Shown here piece by piece: positions 16,634 through 24,380 of a stretch of DNA of 39,459 nt. Source of the stretch: Acidobacteriota bacterium (GTDB taxonomy: Bacteria; Acidobacteriota; Terriglobia; Bryobacterales; Bryobacteraceae); the NCBI GenBank assembly GCA_021778335.1, contig JAJYCN010000010.1, positions 1 through 39,459 on the forward strand. Direction: 5' to 3'. The first letter of the stretch is position 1, and every line of letters starts with the position of its first letter. Both the position numbers and the translations under genes were made by a program. The notes under the pieces are model-generated. The model worked only from the letters and a program-made list of their open reading frames with translations, was not told the origin of the DNA and ran no database searches.

Positions 16634-16671
16634 GGGAGGGGGCTTGGAGGTGGCCGTTGTCCGACGATGTT

Positions 16672-17013
16672 CTAAAGGCCGTCCAATTGGGTTCCGTGCT
16701 TGCCCTGGTCCTCCGCTCTCATGATGGACTTGCCGGGTTGCTCGGGCTTGTAACGTATACCCACGGTGGTTCCGGGTCGAAACCACTCCGCGTACGTGTT
16801 GGCGGACTCGTTGAACCAGAAGAGTCGTTCGTGTTCGCACGTGTCGTGCTCGCCGCCGACGGCATAGGTATAGACGATGTATGCTTTTTTGCCCGAGGCG
16901 CGAGATGAGTATACCGTCGCCCGAGTAAGTGGCCAGTCACGGCTCCGGTGCTCCCGGATTCGTCTCAGCGCTGTAGTGAAGTAATAGGCGAAAAGGATAT
17001 CTAGAAAGAACAT
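16672..17013 (-). CDS. DUF3592-like membrane-associated protein
   Basis: This 113-residue protein starts with a membrane helix (MFFLDILFAYYFTTALRRI) and is followed by one DUF3592-like beta domain: DWPLTRATVYSSRAS, KAYIVYTYAVGGEH, then VGIRYKPEQPGKSIM. The pattern W-P-x-x-x-A-x-V followed by Y-x-V-x-Y and V-x-Y-x-P-x-x-P-x-x-S is characteristic. The function of DUF3592 proteins is unknown. I chose the ATG at 17013 because the longer frame up to 17178 runs into the divergent MFS gene and lacks family similarity. There is no strong ribosome binding site before this ATG. Confidence 0.65.
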   Translation of the reverse strand: MFFLDILFAYYFTTALRRIREHRSRDWPLTRATVYSSRASGKKAYIVYTYAVGGEHDTCEHERLFWFNESANTYAEWFRPGTTVGIRYKPEQPGKSIMRAEDQGKHGTQLDGL

Positions 17014-17118
17014 GAGACGGGTCCATTGTCGTAAATTTTCCGGGGAGGGTGTGGCGAGCGGCGGTAGCCAGGAGGAGAGATGCGTGGCCGGGGAGAACAA
17101 CAGATAAGCTGATAAGCG

Positions 17119-18429
17119 GTGCGTCTGGTTTGGAAGCTCGGAGCCGGTAAGCGGCCGCGGTTCAGGGCAGTTTCCCATGCCTGGCGGGCGCTGAAGTCGC
17201 CGAATTTCCGGTTGTATTTTGCGGGGCAGTCCATCTCACTGCTTGGCACGTGGATGACCCGGCTGGCTACGAGCTGGCTGGTGTACCGGCTGACGCATTC
17301 GGCGCTGCTGCTGGGGGTGGTGAGCTTCGCGGGACAGATCGTTTCGTTTTTGCTGGCGCCGTTCGCGGGGGTTTGGGTGGAGCGGCTACCGCGGCGGCTA
17401 TTAATCTGGACGCAGGTGGCGTCGGCCGTGCAATCGCTGGCGTTGGCGGCGCTGACGCTGGCGGGCGTTATCACGCTCAAAGAAATCATTGCGCTGGCTG
17501 TTCTGCAGGGTTTGATCAATGCTTTCGATATGCCGGGGCGGCAGTCGTTTCTGGTGCGGATGGTGGAGGACCGCGCTGACCTTCAAAATGCGATCGCGAT
17601 CAACTCTTCGATGGCGAATGGGGCGAGGCTGGCGGGACCTGCGATCGCCGGGGTGATCGTGGCGGCTTTCGGGGAAGGCTGGTGCTTTCTGATCGACGGC
17701 ATCAGCTATTTTGCCGTGATCGCGAGCCTGCTGCTGATGCGGATCCGGCCGCAGGGGATGGGGCAGGAGGCGAGACGGCGGGGCGCGGGCGGGCTGTTCG
17801 CACAGATGCGGGAGGGTTGGGATTATGTGCGCGCGTTTCTACCGATACGGACGGTGCTGCTGCTGTTCGCGCTGGTGAGCCTGATGGGCTATCCGTATCT
17901 GGTGCTGATGCCGGTGTTCGCGGCGCAGGTGCTGCACGGGAACGCGACGACACTGGGGTGGCTGTCGGGAGCGACGGGCGTCGGGGCGCTGGCTTCGGGG
18001 ATTTCGCTGACGCTCAGAAAGTCCGTGATGGGGCTCACGCGGATGCTGCAGGTGGCCGCGGCGCTGCTGGGCGTGGCGCTGATTCTTTTTGGGTTGTCGG
18101 AATCGTTCTGGCTTTCGCTGGGGCTGATGGTTGTGGCCGGATTCGGGCTGATGCAATCGGCGGCGGGGGCGAACACGGTGGTGCAGTCGCTGGTGACGGA
18201 AGATAAGCGCGCGCGGGTGATGAGTTATTACACTATGGCGTTTTTCGGCGCGGCGCCTTTGGGCAGCCTGATGGCGGGGGTGGTGGCGAGCCACATCGGG
18301 GCTCCGGATACGGTTATCATTTCCGGTGTCCTGTGCCTGGCCGGAGCGCTGTGGTTTACCACGCATCGGAGCGGGCTGAACCGGATGGTGCAGCCGATTT
18401 ACCGGGAGATGGGACTGGAACCGGACTAA
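17119..18429 (+). CDS. MFS transporter, EntS-like (MFS_3) exporter
   Basis: This 436-residue protein has about 12 membrane segments. Its N-terminus (AWRALKSPNFRLYFAGQSIS, then LLGTWMTRLATSWLVYRLT) is the mark of the MFS_3 / enterobactin exporter EntS-like group. The loop GVWVERLPRRLLI matches motif A. FDMPGRQSFLVRMVEDRADL and NAIAINSSMANGARLAGPAIAG are strongly conserved in this branch. Members export siderophores, drugs or other small molecules; the substrate here is unknown. The start is GTG at 17119, preceded by a tandem GATAAGC repeat instead of a Shine-Dalgarno sequence, so the exact start is uncertain. The next gene begins 11 bp after its stop, suggesting one transcript. Confidence 0.87.
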   Translation: MRLVWKLGAGKRPRFRAVSHAWRALKSPNFRLYFAGQSISLLGTWMTRLATSWLVYRLTHSALLLGVVSFAGQIVSFLLAPFAGVWVERLPRRLLIWTQVASAVQSLALAALTLAGVITLKEIIALAVLQGLINAFDMPGRQSFLVRMVEDRADLQNAIAINSSMANGARLAGPAIAGVIVAAFGEGWCFLIDGISYFAVIASLLLMRIRPQGMGQEARRRGAGGLFAQMREGWDYVRAFLPIRTVLLLFALVSLMGYPYLVLMPVFAAQVLHGNATTLGWLSGATGVGALASGISLTLRKSVMGLTRMLQVAAALLGVALILFGLSESFWLSLGLMVVAGFGLMQSAAGANTVVQSLVTEDKRARVMSYYTMAFFGAAPLGSLMAGVVASHIGAPDTVIISGVLCLAGALWFTTHRSGLNRMVQPIYREMGLEPD

Positions 18430-18440
18430 GGAGCGGAGAC

Positions 18441-19364
18441 GTGGCGGCTACGAGAAGAGAGTTTCTGGGAGGGGTTGGAAGCGGGGCGGCGTGGCTTTCG
18501 GCGGCGGGGGCTTTGCGGGCGTTTCCGCTGGGGCTTCCGCCGGGTCTGCAGCTTTGGAGCGTGCGGGAGGATCTCAAGCGGGACGAGGAGGGGACGCTCC
18601 GGCAGGTCGCCAAGATCGGGTACCGGGATCTGGAGCATTACCAGATGCCGCGGCGGCCGGCCGAGTTCCGGAAGCGGTGCGAGGGCGCGGGGTTGAAGTT
18701 AGTAAGTTCGCACTTCGATATGCCGATGGAGGAGTTCGGCGGCGCGAAGACGATTGACGGCGCGCGCGAGATGGGGTTGCAGTACATGGTGGTTGTGTTT
18801 CCCACGATGCGGTCTTTGCGGGGCATGGACATCGAGCGCATGGACTTCCACAAGGTGAGCACGATGTACGAGAAGATCTCGCTCGACGATTACAAGTGGA
18901 ACGCCGAGCAGTTGAATGCGCTAGGTGAGCGGGTGAAGAAGGCGGGGATGCAGCTTGGCTACCACAATCATGCGATCGACCTAAAGATGCTTGCCGGGGG
19001 CGCACGTGGGTTGGACACGCTGATACACGGGACGGAGGCGAACTTAGTGGTTTTCGAGATGGACTGCGGACACGTGATTCATGCGGGCCAGGATCCGATA
19101 GCGTATCTGCATAAGTATCCGGCCAGAATCCGGATGATTCATGTGAAGGACCTGATGGCGGGTTACTCGATTTCGACGACGCTCGATACGGAGGACAAGG
19201 ACACGGACGCGGAGATTGGCGCGGGGGTGATCGACTGGAAGCGGCTGTTCCAAGCGGCGCGGGCGGCGGAGGTGAAGCGTTGGTTTGTGGAGCACGAGGG
19301 GAAGATGGCCCATTCGCCGATGGAGAGTATCGCGACTTCGTACAAGTACCTTCAGCAGATGTGA
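18441..19364 (+). CDS. Tat-exported sugar phosphate isomerase/epimerase-like TIM-barrel protein
   Basis: This 307-residue protein starts at a GTG with an AAGGAG site before it. A twin-arginine signal ([16 protein letters not shown]) covers residues 3-18. The rest is a xylose isomerase-like TIM barrel: [70 protein letters not shown] and [11 protein letters not shown]. The metal-site residues of the family (a Glu after strand 1-2, His/Asp in the HNH and D-x-G-H segments, and a late Glu in WFVEHEG) appear present. Periplasmic members of this kind are common in Acidobacteria and Planctomycetes and may act on sugars or keto-sugars. It follows an MFS gene by 11 bp and precedes a DJ-1/PfpI gene, so the three may form an operon. 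Confidence 0.88.
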   Translation: MAATRREFLGGVGSGAAWLSAAGALRAFPLGLPPGLQLWSVREDLKRDEEGTLRQVAKIGYRDLEHYQMPRRPAEFRKRCEGAGLKLVSSHFDMPMEEFGGAKTIDGAREMGLQYMVVVFPTMRSLRGMDIERMDFHKVSTMYEKISLDDYKWNAEQLNALGERVKKAGMQLGYHNHAIDLKMLAGGARGLDTLIHGTEANLVVFEMDCGHVIHAGQDPIAYLHKYPARIRMIHVKDLMAGYSISTTLDTEDKDTDAEIGAGVIDWKRLFQAARAAEVKRWFVEHEGKMAHSPMESIATSYKYLQQM

Positions 19365-19407
19365 GCCTGCGGCGTGCGCGACGATACGGGAAGAGGAGAG
19401 ACACGGT

Positions 19408-19989
19408 ATGGCTGCGAAAAAACTATTGATGCTGGTTGGCGACTACGTGGAAGATTACGAGGTGATGACCCCGTTCCAGGCGCTGCGGATGGTGGGGCAC
19501 ACGGTTCACGCGGTTTGTCCGAACAAGGGGGCGGGCGAGACGGTGAGAACGTCGATCCACGATTTCGAGGGCGATCAGACGTACAGCGAGAAGCCTGGGC
19601 ACAACTTCGCGCTGAACGCGACGTTCGATGAGATCCGGCCGGAGGATTACGACGCGCTGGTGATTCCGGGCGGGCGCGCGCCGGAATATCTGCGGATGAA
19701 CGCGAGGGTGCTGGAGATCGCGCGGCATTTCGCGGGCGCGGGGAAGCCGATTGCGGCGATTTGCCACGGGGCGCAGATCCTGGCGGCGGCGGGCGTGCTG
19801 GGAGGGAAGTCGTGCAGTTGCTATCCGCCGGTGAGTCCGGAGGTGGCCCTGGCGGGCGGGACATATAAGGATATTGCGATGGATGAGGCGTACACGGATG
19901 GCAACCTGGTGACGGCGCCGGCGTGGCCCGCGCAGGCGGCGTGGCTGGCGCAATTCCTGCGGGTGCTTGGGACGCGCATCGAGCCCTGA
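19408..19989 (+). CDS. DJ-1/PfpI family protein
   Basis: This 193-residue protein has the DJ-1/PfpI fold: [20 protein letters not shown] with E15 near the active site, [16 protein letters not shown] at 81-96, and the nucleophile elbow [11 protein letters not shown] with C119 and H120. The family includes stress-response proteins, glyoxalase III/deglycase-type enzymes and intracellular proteases; the sequence does not choose between them. AAGAGGAG lies upstream of the ATG at 19408. The stop TGA overlaps the ATG of the following MFS gene (TGATG at 19987-19991), indicating translational coupling. Confidence 0.9.
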   Translation: MAAKKLLMLVGDYVEDYEVMTPFQALRMVGHTVHAVCPNKGAGETVRTSIHDFEGDQTYSEKPGHNFALNATFDEIRPEDYDALVIPGGRAPEYLRMNARVLEIARHFAGAGKPIAAICHGAQILAAAGVLGGKSCSCYPPVSPEVALAGGTYKDIAMDEAYTDGNLVTAPAWPAQAAWLAQFLRVLGTRIEP

Positions 19990-21197
19990 TGGGCGGGGGT
20001 GCGGGCGGCGAGCGCGGAAGCGGACTCCGCGCGATGCCGGCCGGAGTTTGGGCGCTCGGCTTCGTCAGTCTGTTCATGGACATTTCGTCGGAGATGATCC
20101 ACGGGCTGCTGCCGGTGTTTCTTGTCTCGGTGCTGGGGGCGAGCGCGGAGATGGTTGGGCTGATCGAGGGCGTCGGGGAAGCGACGGCGTCGATATCGAA
20201 GCTGTTCTCCGGATGGATCAGCGACAGGATTGGCAAGCGCAAGGCGCTGACGATTCTGGGCTATGGGCTTGGGGCGTGTTCGAAGCCGCTGTTCGCGGTG
20301 GCGCCGAGCGCAACGGTGGTGCTGGCGGCGCGGTTTTCCGATCGCGTGGGCAAGGGCATCCGCGGGGCGCCGCGCGACGCGATGCTGGGCGACATGGCGC
20401 CGGAGGGGCGGCGGGGCGCGGCGTATGGGCTGCGGCAGTCGCTCGACACGGTGGGCGCTTTCGCCGGACCGTTGCTGGCGATCGGGCTGATGGCGGCGCT
20501 GCACGACAATTTCCGGCTGATTTTCTGGCTGGCGGCGATTCCGGGGCTCGTCTCCGTGCTGGTGCTGATCCTGGGCGTTCACGAAGCGCCGCACCAGGGA
20601 GCGGGCGGAAAATCGAAGCTTCGGTTGCGGGACTTGAAGACGGTTGGGACGGGGTATTGGCTGGTCGTCGGCGTGGGGGCGGTGCTGACGCTGGCGCGGT
20701 TCAGCGAGGCGTTCCTGATTTTGCGTGCGCAGAACGCGGGTTTGGCGATTGCGTTGGCGCCGGTGGTGCTGGTGACGATGAACGTGGTGTACGCGCTGTC
20801 GGCGTATCCGCTTGGGGCGCTTAGCGACCGGATGAGCCGCACGCGGATGCTCGCGATTGGTTTTGCCACGCTGATCGCGGCCGACCTCGTGCTGGCGGCG
20901 ACGGCGAATTTGTGGATCGTGATGGGCGGCGTGGCGTTGTGGGGACTGCACCTGGGGCTGACGCAGGGACTTCTTTCGACGCTGGTGGCCGATGCGGCGC
21001 CGCAGGCTTTGCGCGCCACGGCATTCGGCGTGTTCAACTTCGCAGGCGGTGTTGCGCTGCTGGCGGCGAGTCTGATGGCGGGTTGGCTGTGGGAGCAGAT
21101 CGGGCCTTCGGCGACGTTTTTGTGCGGGGCGGGAATTACGGCGCTCGGGCTGGCGGCGTTGGGGGTGACGCGCGGCGGGGGCTTGACCCGGGCATAG
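19989..21197 (+). CDS. MFS transporter
   Basis: This 402-residue protein has about 12 membrane segments, beginning with PAGVWALGFVSLFMDISSEM. Motif A is visible as GWISDRIGKRKALTI, and the second half has YPLGALSDRMSRTRML. The segment ARFSDRVGKGIRGAPRDAML is typical of a bacterial MFS branch often annotated as multidrug or heavy-metal associated, with no proven substrate. The ATG at 19989 overlaps the stop of the DJ-1 gene by one base; a second ATG at 20034 would also fit and removes a Gly/Arg-rich tail. The stop TAG (21195-21197) runs into the PadR operator-like repeat, so this gene may end just before a new regulatory unit. Confidence 0.85.
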   Translation: MGGGAGGERGSGLRAMPAGVWALGFVSLFMDISSEMIHGLLPVFLVSVLGASAEMVGLIEGVGEATASISKLFSGWISDRIGKRKALTILGYGLGACSKPLFAVAPSATVVLAARFSDRVGKGIRGAPRDAMLGDMAPEGRRGAAYGLRQSLDTVGAFAGPLLAIGLMAALHDNFRLIFWLAAIPGLVSVLVLILGVHEAPHQGAGGKSKLRLRDLKTVGTGYWLVVGVGAVLTLARFSEAFLILRAQNAGLAIALAPVVLVTMNVVYALSAYPLGALSDRMSRTRMLAIGFATLIAADLVLAATANLWIVMGGVALWGLHLGLTQGLLSTLVADAAPQALRATAFGVFNFAGGVALLAASLMAGWLWEQIGPSATFLCGAGITALGLAALGVTRGGGLTRA

Positions 21198-21230
21198 GCA
21201 TAGATTAACTTTGTAAAGACAGTCTATGCC
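21197..21230 (+). promoter_or_regulatory. Inverted repeat, probable PadR operator (module 1)
   Basis: GGCATAGA at 21197-21204 and TCTATGCC at 21223-21230 are a perfect 8 bp inverted repeat; extended to 10 bp the arms match at 9 of 10. A smaller CTTT-GT-AAAG symmetry lies at its centre (21209-21218). The site is 18 bp before the PadR start. TTGACC at 21183-21188 could be a -35 element, which would place the palindrome over the promoter. Confidence 0.55.
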
Positions 21231-21248
21231 ACGAGGTGGCCCTGAGAT

Positions 21249-21593
21249 ATGAAACGCAGTCGAGACCAGAAGGACCTGCTTCCAGGAACGCTTGAAATGC
21301 TGATTCTGCAGACGCTGCGCGTGGGCGCTCTGCACGGGTACGCGATCGCACAGCACATTCAGCAGACTTCGCAGGAGGTGTTGCAGGTGGAGGAGGGATC
21401 GCTCTATCCGGCGTTGCAGCGGCTTTTGCGCGAGGGGTGGGTGACGGCGAGTTGGGGAATGTCGGCGCGGAACCGGAAGGTGCGGACGTACAGGCTGACG
21501 CCGGCGGGGCGGAAGCAGCTTGATCGGGAGATTGCGGGATTCGAGCGGCTGCTCGAAGGGATCGGCCGGGTGATGAGGCCGGCGGAGTCATGA
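21249..21593 (+). CDS. PadR-family transcriptional regulator (acidobacterial type)
   Basis: This 114-residue winged-helix regulator has the PadR signature LLPGTLEMLILQTLRVGALH, then GYAIAQHIQQTSQEVLQVEEGSLYPALQRLLREGWV and the wing segment RTYRLTPAGRKQL. The form ending near residue 114, next to a large FtsX-type permease, matches the expanded acidobacterial PadR group (TIGR03433). It probably represses its own operon through the inverted repeat just upstream. The stop overlaps the ATG of the permease by 4 bp (ATGA), which supports co-translation. The inducing ligand is unknown. Confidence 0.92.
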   Translation: MKRSRDQKDLLPGTLEMLILQTLRVGALHGYAIAQHIQQTSQEVLQVEEGSLYPALQRLLREGWVTASWGMSARNRKVRTYRLTPAGRKQLDREIAGFERLLEGIGRVMRPAES

Positions 21594-24199
21594 ACCCGGT
21601 ATCGCGGTGGATCGAGCGGCGGAGGGTGGAGCGGGAACTGGCCGCGGAGATGGCGGAGCATCTGGCGGAAAAAATCGAGCGGCTTCGGGAGGAGGGCTAT
21701 AGCGAGGAGGCGGCGGCGCGGCTGGCGCGGGTGCAGTTCGGCAGCGTGGCGGTGGCCGAGGAAGACAGCCGGGCGGCGTGGGGATGGAACGGGGTGGAGG
21801 AGATCTGGCAGGACATCCGGTTCGGGTGGCGGATGCTCACGAAGACGCCGGGGTTTACGGCGACGGCGATCGCGGTGCTGGCGCTGGGCATGGGGATGAA
21901 TACGGCGATGTTCAGCGCGGTGAAGGCGGTGCTGCTGAGCGCGCTTCCTTATCCGGCGCCGGAGCGGATGGTGCAACTCAACCAGACCGCGGAGGACGGG
22001 CACCCGATGAACGTCTCGAACCTCGACTTTCGCGACTGGCGGGCGCAGAGCCGGGCGGTGGAAGCGATGGCCGCGTACGGCCTCGACGATGTGACGATTG
22101 CGGGGGATTTTGCGGCGCGGCGCGCGCGGATGGCGGCGGTGGGCGCGGGGTTCTTTCGCGTGATGGCGACGGGGGCGGCGATCGGGCGGACGTTCAGCGC
22201 GGGGGAAGAGAAGCCGGGCGGGCCGGCGACGCTGGTGTTCGGATACGAGTTGGCGGAGGCGGTGTTTGGCGCGCCGGGCAACGCGATCGGGAAGCGTGTG
22301 CGGTTGAACGGGATGGTGTTTACGGTGATCGGGGTGATGCCGGCGAGGTTCACTTTTCCGGGGAACGCCGAGCTGTGGCTTCCGAACGATCTTTTTCCGG
22401 ACGATTCGACAAGATCGGCGCACAACTATCGCATTGTGGGGCGGCTGAAGGCTGGTCTGACGGTGAGGCAGGCGCAGGCGGACATGGACGTGGTCGCCGC
22501 GCGGCTGGCGAAGGAGTACGTGGACGACCGGAACGAGGGGATCCGCGTCACGACGCTGTACGATGCTTTAGTCGGCAGCGTGCGGCCGGCGCTTTGGATT
22601 TTGCTGGCGGCGGTTGGCGTGGTGCTGCTGATTGCGTGCGTGAACGTGTCGAACCTGCTGCTGGTGCACGCGGCGGCGCGGCGGAGGGAGATGGCGATGC
22701 GGCGGGCGCTGGGTGCGGGCGGAGGGCGGTTGATCCGTCAACTTCTGACCGAGAGCGTGATGCTGGCGGCGGCGGGGGGATTGGCGGGACTGGCGCTTGC
22801 GGAAGTTGGCGTGAAGATCCTGCGGGCGACGGCGCCGGAGGGGATACCGCGGCTGCAGAATCTGGCGATCGACGGCGGGGTGCTTGCGTTTTCAGCGGGG
22901 CTATCGCTCGTGGCGGGGATTTTGTTCGGCGTGCTGCCGGCGATCGAAAGTTCCAATGCCGACCTCAACGACGCGCTGCGGCAGGGCGCGGGGCGGGGCG
23001 AAGGGCGAACGCAGAAGCGGTGGAGCGAGGTGCTGGTGGTGGGGCAGGTGACGCTGGCGATTGTGCTGCTCAGCGGGGCGTCACTGCTCGTGAAGAGCTA
23101 CTGGCGGCTGGCGCATGTGGAGACGGGACTCAATTCGGGCGGCGTGTTTATTGCCGACGTCACGTGGCCGGCTTCGGCGGACGGCAACTCGGTGGATGGG
23201 GCTTTTGTGCGGCGGACCGGCGGGCAGATGCTCGAGCAAATTGCGAATCTGCGGGGCGTTCGTGCGGCGGCGTTCGTGCACGGATTGCCGTTTGAAGGCG
23301 CGCCGGATGGGGGATTCGAAATCGAAGGGCGGCCGCTGCCGGCGGACCCTCATATGTATCCCGACTCCGACTATTCGATGGTCACGCCGGATTATTTTGG
23401 CGTTTTTGGGCTGCCGGTTCTGCAAGGCCGCGGATTCACGCAAGGTGACGAGCGTTCGGCGACGCAAGTGGCGGTGGTGAACGTGACGTTCGAGAAAAAA
23501 TACTTTCCGAACGGGGACGCGGTGGGCAAGCGCATCCGGTTTTTCGGCTTCGACCGGAAACCGCGGTTCCTGACGATTGTGGGGGTTGTTCCGGATGTGC
23601 GCAATGAAGGGCTGCGGCGGCCGGTAGCGGCGGAGGTTTATGCCGACTACTTCCAGCATGCTGATAGCGCGATGGATTCGACGCTGGTGGTGCGCGGGCC
23701 GGCGAGCGCGGCGGCGCGGATAAAACAGATTGTCATGTTTTTGAATCGGGACACGGCGGTGAGTTTCGCGAGCATGGACAGCCTGATTTCGGGGACTGTG
23801 ACGCGGGAACGGTTTCAGACGGCGCTGCTCGGCTTGTTCGCGGCGTGCGCGTTGCTGCTGGCGGTGGTGGGGATCTATGGGTTGCTTTCCTACACGGTGA
23901 CGCGGCGGATGAGCGAGATCGGCGTGCGGATGGCGCTGGGAGCGGGCCGGGGTACGATCACCCGGCATGTGCTGTGGCAGGGGAGCGTGCTGGTGGGTGT
24001 GGGGATTGCGGTGGGAATGGCGGGATCGGTGGTTGTGACGCGCGTCTTGCAGTCCCTGCTATATGAGGTGAGCACGACGGATGCGGCGGCGCTGCTGGCG
24101 GCTGCGGTTGGGTTTGCGGCGGCGGCTCTTGCGGGGTGCTACCTGCCGGCGCGGCGGGCGTCGGCGATCGATCCAACGGAAGCGCTGCGGGCTGAATAG
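21590..24199 (+). CDS. ADOP-family ABC permease-like protein (MacB/FtsX type), module 1
   Basis: This 869-residue protein is of the acidobacterial duplicated orphan permease type (TIGR03434). An N-terminal charged helical segment (residues 1-70, RRRVERELAAEMAEHL) precedes a first membrane span near 87-110. A periplasmic MacB_PCD-like domain, an FtsX domain at about 330-450, a second periplasmic domain with VPDVRNEGLRRPVAAEVY, and a second FtsX domain at about 745-869 with GIYGLLSYTVTRRMSEIG and a final DPTEALRAE follow. MacB-type permeases normally work with an ATPase, but none is encoded nearby. Its role (peptide, lipoprotein or signal handling) is unknown. It overlaps the PadR gene by 4 bp. 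Confidence 0.93.
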   Translation: MNPVSRWIERRRVERELAAEMAEHLAEKIERLREEGYSEEAAARLARVQFGSVAVAEEDSRAAWGWNGVEEIWQDIRFGWRMLTKTPGFTATAIAVLALGMGMNTAMFSAVKAVLLSALPYPAPERMVQLNQTAEDGHPMNVSNLDFRDWRAQSRAVEAMAAYGLDDVTIAGDFAARRARMAAVGAGFFRVMATGAAIGRTFSAGEEKPGGPATLVFGYELAEAVFGAPGNAIGKRVRLNGMVFTVIGVMPARFTFPGNAELWLPNDLFPDDSTRSAHNYRIVGRLKAGLTVRQAQADMDVVAARLAKEYVDDRNEGIRVTTLYDALVGSVRPALWILLAAVGVVLLIACVNVSNLLLVHAAARRREMAMRRALGAGGGRLIRQLLTESVMLAAAGGLAGLALAEVGVKILRATAPEGIPRLQNLAIDGGVLAFSAGLSLVAGILFGVLPAIESSNADLNDALRQGAGRGEGRTQKRWSEVLVVGQVTLAIVLLSGASLLVKSYWRLAHVETGLNSGGVFIADVTWPASADGNSVDGAFVRRTGGQMLEQIANLRGVRAAAFVHGLPFEGAPDGGFEIEGRPLPADPHMYPDSDYSMVTPDYFGVFGLPVLQGRGFTQGDERSATQVAVVNVTFEKKYFPNGDAVGKRIRFFGFDRKPRFLTIVGVVPDVRNEGLRRPVAAEVYADYFQHADSAMDSTLVVRGPASAAARIKQIVMFLNRDTAVSFASMDSLISGTVTRERFQTALLGLFAACALLLAVVGIYGLLSYTVTRRMSEIGVRMALGAGRGTITRHVLWQGSVLVGVGIAVGMAGSVVVTRVLQSLLYEVSTTDAAALLAAAVGFAAAALAGCYLPARRASAIDPTEALRAE

Positions 24200-24380
24200 A
24201 ACGCGGCAATCGGACGTGGGCCGGATCCGGCTTTCGTCACTGGGCAGCCGTGCGCCATCGCAAGCGAAGGGGATCCGATACCTCGAGTGCCGCTTCCTTG
24301 CCGGCGCGGCTCGGTTTGGCGTGCGAGGAGCCGGGTGAGGGCGGATAAGATGGGACGGACGCGCACAAGGTGGACACGGA
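24200..24380. other. Intergenic stretch holding a diverged REP-like copy
   Basis: This 181 bp gap follows the permease gene. At 24293-24314 it contains CTTCCTTGCCGGCGCGGCTC plus GG, matching the intergenic element at 8648-8669 in 19 of 22 positions. I see no other clear feature. A weak GGACACGGA precedes the start of the next gene. Confidence 0.35.

Noticed and set aside
15308-16840. Long minus-strand open frame (510 codons) opposite the ankyrin fusion gene
   Set aside because: Low-complexity Arg/Pro/His content and no known domain; the plus-strand gene has clear haem and ankyrin motifs.
17103-17118. Tandem GATAAGC repeat before the GTG start of the MFS gene
   Set aside because: Just two copies of a short unit; noted as a reason the start is uncertain but not called as a feature.
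19821-21356. Long minus-strand open frame (511 codons) opposite the DJ-1 and MFS genes
   Set aside because: The composition (Arg, His, Gln, Pro) and lack of motifs mark it as antisense to real genes.
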